Source: Brevibacillus massiliensis (GTDB lineage: Bacteria > Bacillota > Bacilli > Brevibacillales > Brevibacillaceae). Taken from it: a DNA stretch of 40,614 nucleotides. Positions 1 through 7,585 of the stretch are shown here, one piece after another. The stretch lies in the NCBI RefSeq assembly GCF_000311785.1, contig NZ_HE978535.1:128077-168690 (forward strand), written 5' to 3'. Under the pieces are notes generated by a model. That model had not been told where the DNA came from and ran no database searches. It saw nothing but the letters and a program-made list of their open reading frames with translations. Both the position numbers and the translations under genes were made by a program. How positions within the stretch are numbered: position 1 is the first letter of the stretch; each line of letters starts with the position of its first letter.

Positions 1-204
1 TTACTCCGATACTAAGACATAAGTGATTTTCACAGAAAAACGCCGGATAAAGTATTGATCAAAAAATGACTTGTCGTTTTGTGTGCCATGGGCGGTCGCT
101 CCAATGCGCCGGCAGCATCGGGCAAGCCGTATGAGACGGGATCGAGATAAACGGATGAAGGCAAGGCCGTTTCGCATGTCGCGGAGCGGTCCTTTTTCGG
201 CCAT
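1..204 (-). CDS. Possible small basic protein of unknown function
   Basis: A 67-codon minus-strand reading frame begins with ATG at 204 and ends in TAA at 1-3. It is preceded, on its own strand, by AGGAGG with 5 bases before the ATG, a near-ideal Bacillus ribosome binding site and the main reason to list it. The predicted protein is arginine-rich (several R/L repeats in the first 35 residues), has no recognisable domain, no obvious signal peptide and no clean membrane segment. It would be transcribed divergently from the zinc-ribbon gene at 320. I see no clear promoter. Composition this rich in Arg is also what a chance frame in GC-rich DNA gives, so this may not be a real gene. Confidence 0.25.
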   Translation of the reverse strand: MAEKGPLRDMRNGLAFIRLSRSRLIRLARCCRRIGATAHGTQNDKSFFDQYFIRRFSVKITYVLVSE

Positions 205-319
205 AAAAGCCTCCTCGAAAGAAGGACCGGGATGGATTCCCGCGAGGAAGCTCTTCTAATAGAAGCAGGCGGAGTCGGGAAAACTACCTGTACATCAGCT
301 TTGACGAGGAGGAAAAAAC

Positions 320-475
320 ATGTGGAGGTGCCCGTACTGTGGCGAAGCGAAGGGTCAACCCTTCGCCGACAGCCAACTGCAGGGGATGCTCTGTCTCAAC
401 CCGGAGTGCGGCAGGTTTGACTCGGCCGAGGACAGCCAGGAAGCTTTGTACGAGTGGGATTCTTCGGATTTTTAG
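320..475 (+). CDS. Small zinc-ribbon protein, 51 aa
   Basis: A short frame starts at ATG 320 behind GACGAGGAGG with about 7 bases of spacing, and ends at TAG 473-475. The protein begins MWRCPYCG and later has CLNPEC, giving a CxxC...CxxxxC pattern typical of a single zinc ribbon or knuckle; the tail (about residues 34-51) is acidic. It lies about 100 bp upstream of the M16 peptidase pair on the same strand, so it could be the first gene of that transcript. The family and function are not recognised; zinc binding is inferred from the cysteine spacing. The strong ribosome binding site, the paired cysteine motifs and the absence of a better frame support it as a real gene. Confidence 0.6.
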   Translation: MWRCPYCGEAKGQPFADSQLQGMLCLNPECGRFDSAEDSQEALYEWDSSDF

Positions 476-573
476 GCGCCAGTGCGGCGTCTTTTTCTCT
501 TTATGCTTTGCTGAATCACCGGTTGTTTGGTTACAATAGGAAGAGAAAACCAGCGGAAGGGAGTTGGAAGGTA

Positions 574-1869
574 ATGGCAGCACCAGCTAAAGAGATCTCG
601 TTTCAATCTTCCCAGGTTAACGGGTTGAATCTGCATATCATGCCGACAGAGAAATTTAAGACGACGACCATCGTGGTCATGATAGAGCAAGAGCTGTCAC
701 AGGCGTACGTGACGAAAACAGCGCTGCTGGCTCACGTCCTGAAACGGGCGACAGCCCGCTTTCCCGATACCAGGAAGCTAAGCGAACACCTGGATATGCT
801 TTACGGGGCCATTTTTGATATAGATGTCGTGAAAAAAGGGGAACGCCAAATTCTTCAGGTCTACTTGGAAGTGCCCAATGAAAAGTACCTGTCGGATTCA
901 GTCCCGCTGCTGGAACAAGCGTTTCAATTCGCCGGAGAGGTCCTGGTCCATCCGTATCTGGAAAATCATGCATTTTCGGAGAAATACCTGAATACGGAGA
1001 AAGAGTCGCTGCGGAAGCGGATTGAAAGCCTCATCGACGATAAAATGAGGTACGCAAATCAACGTATCACGGAAGAGATGTTCAAAGACGAGCCGTTCAG
1101 CCTGTTGGTCTACGGCAGGCGCGAGGATCTCGCCGCGATAGACGGAGCCGGCTTGTACCGATACTATCAGGAACTGCTGTCGCGCAATCCGATCGACGTC
1201 TTTGTCGTCGGCGACGTGGAGAGCGCACAGATTCAGGAATACGTCAAGGCACACGTCAAGCCGGAGCGCCGTCAACCTGTCACACTGCCCCCGGCCAATG
1301 CGCAAAAAGATGTGCAGCAGGTGCGGGAGGTGGTTGACCGGCTCGACGTCAGTCAAGGCAAGCTGAATATCGGCTGCCGGACACATGTCACGTATAAAGA
1401 TGACGACTATCCGGCCTTGCAGGTCTGCAACGGCATCCTCGGCGGGTTTCCCCACTCCAAGCTGTTTATCAACGTGCGCGAGAAGGCGAGTCTGGCCTAC
1501 TACGCCGTATCCCGTCTGGAGAGCCACAAGGGCGTGCTGATGATGATGTCGGGGATTGACGTGGCCAATTACGAGCGGGCCGTATCGATCATGAAAGAGC
1601 AGCTGGAGCAGGTGAAAGCAGGAAAGATCAGCGATGAAGAGCTAAACCTGACGAAGGCGACGCTGACGAATCAATTCCGTGAACTCCTCGACAGCGCTCG
1701 GATGATGATCGATTTTACCTATAACGGACTCCTCAGCGGGCGAAAACGGCTGCTGACAGAGATGCTGCAGGCGTTTGCCGACACCACTCTGGAGGATGTA
1801 AAGCGGGTGGCGGACAAGATCCAGTTGGATACCATTTACCTGCTGCGGGACCGAAAGGAGAGTGTGTAA
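574..1869 (+). CDS. ymfF: M16 peptidase-like protein lacking the zinc motif (YmfF-like)
   Basis: This 431-residue protein belongs to the insulinase/pitrilysin (M16) fold family and corresponds to B. subtilis YmfF. The N-terminal half, where active members carry HxxEH, reads LAHVLKRATARFPDTRKLSE and has no such motif, so it is probably the non-catalytic partner. The C-terminal M16 domain is recognisable around residues 270-420 (GILGGFPHSKLFINVREKAS). The frame is open upstream to 454, but ATG 574 is chosen because it has GGAAGG just upstream and gives a normal N-terminus; the upstream part overlaps the zinc-ribbon gene. Its stop is 1 base before the start of ymfH, so the two are translated together and probably form a heterodimer, as mitochondrial processing peptidase and AlbE/AlbF-type pairs do. 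The substrate is unknown. Confidence 0.9.
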   Translation: MAAPAKEISFQSSQVNGLNLHIMPTEKFKTTTIVVMIEQELSQAYVTKTALLAHVLKRATARFPDTRKLSEHLDMLYGAIFDIDVVKKGERQILQVYLEVPNEKYLSDSVPLLEQAFQFAGEVLVHPYLENHAFSEKYLNTEKESLRKRIESLIDDKMRYANQRITEEMFKDEPFSLLVYGRREDLAAIDGAGLYRYYQELLSRNPIDVFVVGDVESAQIQEYVKAHVKPERRQPVTLPPANAQKDVQQVREVVDRLDVSQGKLNIGCRTHVTYKDDDYPALQVCNGILGGFPHSKLFINVREKASLAYYAVSRLESHKGVLMMMSGIDVANYERAVSIMKEQLEQVKAGKISDEELNLTKATLTNQFRELLDSARMMIDFTYNGLLSGRKRLLTEMLQAFADTTLEDVKRVADKIQLDTIYLLRDRKESV

Positions 1870-1870
1870 C

Positions 1871-3166
1871 GTGCAAACGACGACGTTTCAACAGGTGAAC
1901 GAGACTCTTTACTCGGAGCAGCTGCCGAACGGTTTGAAAGTCTACCTGCTGCCGAAAATGGGATTCGGCAAAACCTACGCCGTTTTCACTACGCGGTACG
2001 GTTCGATTGACAGCCACTTTCGCATCTCGGGCGGGGCAGAGGTGCACGTGCCCGACGGAATCGCCCATTTTTTGGAGCACAAGATGTTCGATAAGCAGGA
2101 CCGCGATGTCTTTCAGGACTTTTCTCGCAACGGCGCCTCCTGCAATGCCTTCACAACATTTAATCGGACGGCGTACCTGTTTTCCTGCACCGATCTGGTG
2201 GAAGAGAACCTTAACATCCTGCTCGACTTCGTCCAGGAGCCGTATTTTACGGAACAAAGCGTGGAGAAAGAGAAAGGCATCATCGGCCAGGAGATTCGCA
2301 TGTACGATGACAATCCGGACTGGAAGGTGTACACGAGCCTGCTCAAGGCGATGTATCGGGAACACCCGGTGCGGATCGAAATTGCCGGGACGGTTGAGTC
2401 AATTGCCAAAATAACCAAAGATACCCTGTACCAATGCTATGAGACGTTTTACCATCCCAGCAACATGATCTTGTTTGTGGTCGGTTCGTTTGACCCGGAG
2501 GCAATCATGCAGGCAGTGCGCAAAAATCAGGCGGGCAAGTCATTTTCTTCGCCGGCGCCCAAAATCGAGCGGTTTTTTCCGCAGGAACCGGCGGCATTGG
2601 CCCAAAAGCAGGTGGAAAATCACCTGGCTGTCGGGCTGCCGAAATGCATGATCGGCTTCAAGGACGCACACGTCGGGCTGAGCGGTGAAGCGCTGCTGCG
2701 CCGGGAGATGACCACCAAGCTTCTGCTGGATATCCTGTTTGGCACGAGTTCCGCCCTGTATCAAAAACTGTATGAGGCCGGACTGATCACGGAGAGCTTC
2801 GATTACGACTACACGTGTGAACAGGATTACGCCTACTCCCTCGTGGGCGGGGACACGCCGGATCCCGAACGGCTGAAAGAGATGATCCAGCAAGAGATCA
2901 GCCATTACCTGCAAACAGGCATTGCCCAGGACGAATTTGAACGGAGCAAGCGGAAGAAGATAGGTCACTTCCTCCGTTCGCTCAACTCGATTGAGTACAT
3001 CGCCAACCAGTTTACCAGTTATACGTTTAACGGCACCGACTTGTTTGCGGTGCTGCCGGTACTCGAGTCGATCACGCTGCAAGAAGTAACGGAGCGGATG
3101 GGCGAGCACCTTCGGTTTGACCAGATGGCAGTCTCGATTGTCCGTTCGGCTGCGAACAGGGAGTAG
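1871..3166 (+). CDS. ymfH: M16 zinc metallopeptidase, catalytic partner (YmfH-like)
   Basis: This 431-residue peptidase carries the inverted zinc motif HFLEH at residues 66-70 (His66, Glu69, His70), and a downstream Glu near residue 141 in GQEIRMYDDNPDW that fits the third zinc ligand. It is therefore the active member of the pair, the preceding protein being motif-less. GTG at 1871 is chosen over GTG 1862: AAAGGAG upstream sits about 10 bases from 1871 but only 1-2 bases from 1862. It would act in the cytoplasm since no signal peptide is visible. Paired with ymfF and followed by ymfI, the order is the same as in B. subtilis. Substrate unknown; peptide processing or degradation is inferred from the family. 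Confidence 0.92.
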   Translation: MQTTTFQQVNETLYSEQLPNGLKVYLLPKMGFGKTYAVFTTRYGSIDSHFRISGGAEVHVPDGIAHFLEHKMFDKQDRDVFQDFSRNGASCNAFTTFNRTAYLFSCTDLVEENLNILLDFVQEPYFTEQSVEKEKGIIGQEIRMYDDNPDWKVYTSLLKAMYREHPVRIEIAGTVESIAKITKDTLYQCYETFYHPSNMILFVVGSFDPEAIMQAVRKNQAGKSFSSPAPKIERFFPQEPAALAQKQVENHLAVGLPKCMIGFKDAHVGLSGEALLRREMTTKLLLDILFGTSSALYQKLYEAGLITESFDYDYTCEQDYAYSLVGGDTPDPERLKEMIQQEISHYLQTGIAQDEFERSKRKKIGHFLRSLNSIEYIANQFTSYTFNGTDLFAVLPVLESITLQEVTERMGEHLRFDQMAVSIVRSAANRE

Positions 3167-3190
3167 GAAGCTGTCATGCGAGGAGAAACG

Positions 3191-3910
3191 ATGTGGGGGC
3201 TTGTTACGGGAGCGTCCGGCGAGCTTGGTCAGGCGGTCAGCATCGCTTTGGCCAAGCGGGGCATCCCGCTGTATCTGCATTATCACCTGGCGGGCGATAA
3301 ACTGCAGGGGATCCTGCGCCTGGCAAGCGAGCTTGGGGTGCCGGCATACCCGCTCCAAGCAGATTTGCGGGACCCTCAGCAGGTGCACCGCATGTTTGGA
3401 CAAATGCCGGTAAAACCGCTCTTGTTGGTAAACAATGCCGCGGTCGATCACGTCGGGCTGATCCACGATGTGACACCAGAGCAGTTTGACAATTTGGTGC
3501 ACATCAACGTGCGGGCTCCGTTCTTCGTGACACAAGCCGCCCTGCCGGCGATGATTCAGGCGAAGTACGGCCGGATTGTCAACCTGTCGTCGATCTGGGG
3601 CTTGACGGGCAGTGCCTGTGAGGTGCTGTACTCCACGACCAAAGGGGCCGTCCTGGCGTTTACCAAGGCGCTCGCCAAGGAACTGGCTCCCAGCGGAATC
3701 AGCGTCAACGCCATTGCTCCGGGAGCGATCGAGGGGGGGATGATGAACCGCTTCTCCCCCGAGGATGTGCAGGAGATCGTGGAGGCGATTCCGGCAGGCA
3801 GGCTTGGCCGGCCGGAGGAGGTAGCGTCGCTCGCCGTCTATTTGTTGTCGCCGGAAGCAGGATACATCACCGGTCAGGTGATCAGTCCGAACGGCGGCTG
3901 GTATACCTGA
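3191..3910 (+). CDS. ymfI: Short-chain dehydrogenase/reductase YmfI
   Basis: A 239-residue classical SDR. The cofactor motif TGASGELG is at residues 6-13, NNAA at 81-84, and the catalytic Ser (133/134), Tyr147 and Lys151 are in SS...YSTTK. The C-terminal substrate region ends in GQVISPNGGW, typical of FabG-like enzymes. In B. subtilis the orthologue in this position reduces the 5-aminopentanone group on Lys32 of elongation factor P to 5-aminopentanol; the same role here is inferred from sequence type and gene order. ATG 3191 is preferred to ATG 3176 because GAGGAG lies 5 bases before it and it starts right at the Rossmann strand. It follows ymfH by 24 bases, probably in one transcript. Confidence 0.9.
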   Translation: MWGLVTGASGELGQAVSIALAKRGIPLYLHYHLAGDKLQGILRLASELGVPAYPLQADLRDPQQVHRMFGQMPVKPLLLVNNAAVDHVGLIHDVTPEQFDNLVHINVRAPFFVTQAALPAMIQAKYGRIVNLSSIWGLTGSACEVLYSTTKGAVLAFTKALAKELAPSGISVNAIAPGAIEGGMMNRFSPEDVQEIVEAIPAGRLGRPEEVASLAVYLLSPEAGYITGQVISPNGGWYT

Positions 3911-3940
3911 GTTTGGCGACGGAATGCAGAGGAAAAAAAC

Positions 3941-3970
3941 GTATATTTTTGCGTTCCCGATGGCACTCTA
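3941..3970 (+). promoter_or_regulatory. Candidate forespore (sigma-G/F-type) promoter of ymfJ
   Basis: GTATA at 3941-3945 and CACTCTA at 3964-3970 are separated by 18 bases. This resembles the forespore consensus (GHATR, about 18 bases, CATnHTA) with one mismatch in the -10. The likely start would be near 3977, about 45 bases ahead of ymfJ, and no good sigma-A pair competes. Confidence 0.45.
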
Positions 3971-4022
3971 ATCCTATCAGGGCAAACAGCCCGAAGGTAC
4001 TAACTCGAGGAGGGAACGTTCG

Positions 4023-4268
4023 ATGTCGGTTCTAGACAACTTTTCTGACTGGAAACAATTTCTGGGTGAACGCCTTGGATCAGCCAAAGAAGCAGGAATG
4101 GAAAACGAAACGGTTCACAATGTGGCCTTTCAGATAGGAGATTATCTTGCTGAACAGGTTCAGCCCAAAAACGAGCAGGAGCGTCTGCTCAAAGAGCTTT
4201 GGGAAGTGGGCAACGAGGAGCAAAAGCGTGCGCTTGCTTCCATGATGGTAAAACTCGTGCAAAAATAA
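4023..4268 (+). CDS. ymfJ: DUF3243 family protein YmfJ
   Basis: An 81-residue, soluble, mostly helical protein matching the DUF3243 family (YmfJ in B. subtilis), located exactly where that gene sits between ymfI and ymfK. Start ATG 4023 follows CGAGGAGGGAACGTTCG, a strong ribosome binding site. The sequence is rich in Glu, Lys and Gln, ends in MMVKLVQK and has no cysteines or membrane segments. The function is not known. A forespore-type promoter upstream and a terminator right after the stop suggest it is transcribed as a single-gene unit, possibly in the forespore. Assignment to the family is by sequence and context; timing is inferred. Confidence 0.88.
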   Translation: MSVLDNFSDWKQFLGERLGSAKEAGMENETVHNVAFQIGDYLAEQVQPKNEQERLLKELWEVGNEEQKRALASMMVKLVQK

Positions 4269-4280
4269 GGGTAACAATGG

Positions 4281-4307
4281 AAAATCCCCAATAGCGGGGA
4301 TTTTTTT
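4281..4307 (+). terminator. Rho-independent terminator after ymfJ
   Basis: AATCCCC and GGGGATT pair around a short loop and are followed by seven T. It ends the ymfJ transcript 13 bases after the stop codon. Confidence 0.85.
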
Positions 4308-4318
4308 ACGTTCACCCT

Positions 4319-4346
4319 TTGTCGGCTCGCTCACAGATGGTATACT
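4319..4346 (+). promoter_or_regulatory. Candidate sigma-A promoter of ymfK-rodZ
   Basis: TTGTCG at 4319-4324 and TATACT at 4341-4346, 16 bases apart, lie just after the ymfJ terminator and about 38 bases before the ymfK start. The -10 is good and the -35 is 4/6. Confidence 0.55.
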
Positions 4347-4383
4347 GATAGGGATATTTATCACGTGAGAGAGGGAGTCACTC

Positions 4384-5169
4384 GTGGATATAAAAGATAA
4401 AAAAGAGTGGTACATCGAGTACGAAATCCAGAGAGACCGGCCCGGTCTGCTGGGGGATTTGGCTTCGATGCTGGGGATGCTCAATATCAATATCACCACG
4501 ATCAATGGTGTTGAAAATAATCGCCGCGGCATGTTGGTCATGGCTGATGATGACGAAAAAATAGAGGTTCTCCGCAATATTATCCATAAAGTGGACAATA
4601 TAACCATAACAAGGCTTCGCCCCCCGACGATGCTGGACCGTCTCGCTGTCCGCCACGGACGCTACATCGCTCGTGACACAGAAGACAAGAAGACGTTCCG
4701 GTTTATTCGTGACGAACTGGGGTTATTGGTTGATTTTATGGCTGAAATATTTAAGAAAGAAGGCAATCAGCTGGTCGGCATCCGGGGCATGCCCCGCGTC
4801 GGCAAAACCGAGTCCATGATTGCGGCCAGCGTCTCGGCGAACAAACGCTGGACCTTTATCTCTTCGACACTGCTGCGCCAGACAGTCCGCAGTACCTTGG
4901 CAGTTGATGAAATGTCTACTGATCATGTATATTTAATTGATGGGATCGTCTCAACACTTCGCTCTACCGAACGGCATCACAGCCTGCTCCGGGAGATCAT
5001 GAATTTCCCGGCAGCCAAGGTTGTGGAACACCCTGATATTTTCGTCAGGGAATCGGAGTACGAACTGGATGATTTTCAGTATATTATTGAACTCCGTCAC
5101 CACCCCGATGAGGAGATCACCTATGAAATGCTCAACAATCAGGCGTTAAATGATTTTGACGTGACGTAA
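4384..5169 (+). CDS. ymfK: DUF3388 protein YmfK: ACT-like domain plus P-loop
   Basis: A 261-residue cytoplasmic protein of the DUF3388 family. Residues about 9-78 form an ACT-like small-molecule-binding fold (EIQRDRPGLLGDLASMLGML, then a VENNRRGMLVM strand). Residues 135-142 are GMPRVGKT, a canonical Walker A, with a Walker B-like hydrophobic strand ending in Asp at VYLID (182-186). It therefore looks like a ligand-responsive nucleotide-binding protein, although no enzyme activity is established for the family. GTG 4384 is the start, behind GAGAGAGGGAG. It has its own candidate promoter and runs into rodZ after 12 bases, so it is co-transcribed with a cell-shape gene. The ACT and P-loop assignments are read from the sequence; the role is unknown. 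Confidence 0.88.
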   Translation: MDIKDKKEWYIEYEIQRDRPGLLGDLASMLGMLNINITTINGVENNRRGMLVMADDDEKIEVLRNIIHKVDNITITRLRPPTMLDRLAVRHGRYIARDTEDKKTFRFIRDELGLLVDFMAEIFKKEGNQLVGIRGMPRVGKTESMIAASVSANKRWTFISSTLLRQTVRSTLAVDEMSTDHVYLIDGIVSTLRSTERHHSLLREIMNFPAAKVVEHPDIFVRESEYELDDFQYIIELRHHPDEEITYEMLNNQALNDFDVT

Positions 5170-5181
5170 GGAGGGAACAGT

Positions 5182-6111
5182 GTGTCTGAACTGGGCCAGG
5201 TGCTGCAAAGAGCCAGGGAGGAAAAGGGAATATCACTCGACGAAATCCAGACGGTCACGAAAATCCAACGACGTTACCTGGAGGCCATAGAGAGAGGACA
5301 TTTTCACGTTCTTCCCGGTCATTTCTATGCTCGTGCCTTCATAAAAAGCTATGCGGAAGCTGTTGGGCTCGATGCCAACCAGGTCTTGTCCCACTTCCAA
5401 ACCGATCTGCCGGCACAACCGCCGCAAGAGCAATTGGAAAGGCTGCGGCGCCGCCGTGCCACTGTCGCCAAAACGCCGCTGCAAACGGGAAAATGGTTGA
5501 CCCAGTCTTTGGTGGTGCTGTTTATCGTACTGGTCTCCGCGCTGATCTACTCGTATGCAGCCAAACACGATGGCGGGCTTCAGACACCATCTGGCACGGC
5601 TGTCTCTCCATCAGGGGTAGACACAGTTGAAGGATCAACGCCGCCGCCCGTTCCTCCGCCTGCTGCGCCCACTCCGTCCGGTTCCGATTCGCTCCCTGCC
5701 AATGAGGCGGCTGGCGGCGGCATGGTACCGGGCGGCGGCACGAGTCCAGACGGCACGACTTCAGGCGGCAGCACGCCGCCGGCTGAGACCGGCTCCCAGC
5801 AGACCGGGATTACACCGGTTTCCCAGAACGGCTCCGTCTACAGCTTTGCGCTGCAGCAAGCAGACAAGCTCTCGATTCATCTGAAAACGTCGAATGGCAG
5901 ATGCTGGGTGGAAGTATATCGGGCAAAGAACGGGAAGAAAGTAGCCGCCTTGATGATGGAACTGGGACAGGAGCAGAACTACGAACTGGAAAAATCCGCT
6001 TACATCAAATTGGGCGACCCGAAAGCAGTTGAACTTACGGTTAATGGGCAGGTTGTCCCGACAGCAAATATGGAACACTACCCATCCTTTGTCGAGCTGA
6101 AAGTTGAATAG
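5182..6111 (+). CDS. rodZ: RodZ-like membrane protein with N-terminal HTH (YmfM)
   Basis: A 309-residue bitopic membrane protein. Residues 3-70 are a Cro/CI-type helix-turn-helix (LGQVLQRAREEKGISLDEI), residues about 105-125 one transmembrane segment (SLVVLFIVLVSALIYSYAA), residues about 130-210 a Pro/Gly/Ser/Thr-rich extracytoplasmic linker, and residues about 215-309 a DUF4115 beta domain. This is the layout of RodZ, which links MreB filaments to the elongation machinery; in B. subtilis the protein is YmfM. GTG 5182 follows TAAGGAGGG at good spacing. It lies 12 bases after ymfK and ends before a strong terminator. The linker is unusually rich in GGG and PPP tracts, which probably varies freely between species. 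Confidence 0.9.
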   Translation: MSELGQVLQRAREEKGISLDEIQTVTKIQRRYLEAIERGHFHVLPGHFYARAFIKSYAEAVGLDANQVLSHFQTDLPAQPPQEQLERLRRRRATVAKTPLQTGKWLTQSLVVLFIVLVSALIYSYAAKHDGGLQTPSGTAVSPSGVDTVEGSTPPPVPPPAAPTPSGSDSLPANEAAGGGMVPGGGTSPDGTTSGGSTPPAETGSQQTGITPVSQNGSVYSFALQQADKLSIHLKTSNGRCWVEVYRAKNGKKVAALMMELGQEQNYELEKSAYIKLGDPKAVELTVNGQVVPTANMEHYPSFVELKVE

Positions 6112-6128
6112 GCAACCGGCTCCGGATC

Positions 6129-6165
6129 AGACAAGCGGAATGTTTTCCGCTTGTCTTTAGTTTTT
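6129..6165 (+). terminator. Rho-independent terminator after rodZ
   Basis: A perfect 12-bp stem (AGACAAGCGGAA with its complement) around TGTT is followed by TTAGTTTTT. Its T-run overlaps the -35 of the next promoter. Confidence 0.92.
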
Positions 6166-6193
6166 GACACTGCTCTGGGCGATATATTATACT
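6164..6193 (+). promoter_or_regulatory. Sigma-A promoter of the rimO operon
   Basis: A perfect -35 TTGACA at 6164-6169 and TATACT at 6188-6193, 18 bases apart, immediately follow the rodZ terminator and precede rimO by 45 bases. Confidence 0.8.
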
Positions 6194-6238
6194 GTTTAAG
6201 TGTACATTGGGCAGGTGTGACTAATTGGAGGAAAGAGA

Positions 6239-7585
6239 ATGGCAGAAAAAGCTTCCGCGCGAGAAAAAGTAGCAATCGTGACATTGGGTTGCGAAAAAAA
6301 TCTCGTAGACTCGGATATGATGGCTCACTTGATCGACGAGAAAGGATACGAACTGGTGGACGATCCAGAGCAGGCTACTGTTGTGATCGTAAATACCTGT
6401 GGTTTTATTGATGCCGCCAAGGAAGAGTCGGTCAACAAGATATTGGATATGGCGGATCTAAAAGAGTCTGGCAAGGTAAAGTCGCTGGTAGTGGCCGGGT
6501 GCCTCACGCAGCGTTATAAAGAAGATATCCTGCAAGAAATTCCCGAAGTGGACGGAATTGTGGGAACAGGCGACTTCATGTCGATTACCGATATCATCGA
6601 AGAGTCATTGGTGGGAAAAAGGCCCGTACGTATAGGCAATCCGGTATTTTCCTACGAACAGGTGATCAAGCGCAAAGTCAAAACCGGCACCTACTCCGCG
6701 TATATCAAAATCGCCGAAGGTTGTGACAACGCTTGTACTTTCTGCAGCATTCCGATGATGCGCGGCGCATTCCGCAGCCGTTCGATCGAATCGATCATCG
6801 AAGAAGCGAGGCACCTCGCTTCACAAGGGGTTGTGGAAATCAGTCTGATTGCGCAGGACTCCACCAACTACGGGACGGACCTGTACGACGGCAAACACAT
6901 GCTGGCGGAGCTGTTGAACCGTCTGTCCGAGGTGGAGGGAATTGAATGGATTCGCCTTCATTACGCTTACCCCGGTTTCTTCACCGATGAACTGATCGAC
7001 GTTTTCGCCAGCAACCCCAAGGTTTGCAAATACATTGACATGCCTTTGCAGCACTCGGAAGATGCGATTTTAAAACGCATGCGCCGTCCCGGCCGCCAGC
7101 GCGACATTCGCGAGCTGGTCAGCAAAATCCGGGCAGCGGTACCCGATGTTGCGCTGCGGACTTCCCTCATCGTCGGCTTCCCGGGCGAGACTGAACAGGA
7201 TTTTCAGAATCTGTGCGAGTTCGTCAAAGAGATCAAATTTGACCGCCTGGGTGTTTTCACTTATTCGAGTGAAGACGACACGCCGGCTTCCAGACTACCG
7301 GATCACGTAGACGAAGAGACCAAAGAGAGACGGGCAAATCAGATCATGGAAATCCAAAGGGAGATCTCCCGGCAGCAGAATGACCGTTTTGTCGGCAAGG
7401 AACTGGATGTCTTGATCGAGCGTTACGAAGGGAAGAGTGATATCTTCGTTGGACGCACCGGATTTGACGCCCCGGAAATTGATGGAGAAGTCTTTGTCTC
7501 CGGTTATAAAGGCGAACTGGGCAAAATTGTGAAAGTGAGGATCACCCATTCGTATGAGTACGATTTAGCCGGGGAGGTTTTGTAG
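6239..7585 (+). CDS. rimO: Ribosomal protein S12 methylthiotransferase RimO
   Basis: A 448-residue radical SAM methylthiotransferase that adds a methylthio group to a conserved Asp of ribosomal protein S12. The N-terminal UPF0004 domain has Cys18, Cys54 and Cys88 for one Fe-S cluster; the radical SAM motif CDNACTFC (Cys162, Cys166, Cys169) binds the second; the C-terminal about 65 residues form a TRAM domain. The signature LGCEKNLVDSD and the SIPMMRGAFRSR stretch separate it from MiaB, which is also in this window. ATG 6239 has GGAGGAAAGAG in front. pgsA starts directly after its stop. B. subtilis 168 is not known to have RimO, so its presence fits a Brevibacillus/Paenibacillus-type genome. 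Confidence 0.95.
   Translation: MAEKASAREKVAIVTLGCEKNLVDSDMMAHLIDEKGYELVDDPEQATVVIVNTCGFIDAAKEESVNKILDMADLKESGKVKSLVVAGCLTQRYKEDILQEIPEVDGIVGTGDFMSITDIIEESLVGKRPVRIGNPVFSYEQVIKRKVKTGTYSAYIKIAEGCDNACTFCSIPMMRGAFRSRSIESIIEEARHLASQGVVEISLIAQDSTNYGTDLYDGKHMLAELLNRLSEVEGIEWIRLHYAYPGFFTDELIDVFASNPKVCKYIDMPLQHSEDAILKRMRRPGRQRDIRELVSKIRAAVPDVALRTSLIVGFPGETEQDFQNLCEFVKEIKFDRLGVFTYSSEDDTPASRLPDHVDEETKERRANQIMEIQREISRQQNDRFVGKELDVLIERYEGKSDIFVGRTGFDAPEIDGEVFVSGYKGELGKIVKVRITHSYEYDLAGEVL

Noticed and set aside
2540-3535. A 331-codon minus-strand frame across ymfH and ymfI
   Set aside because: It crosses two conserved genes on the other strand and encodes no recognisable protein.
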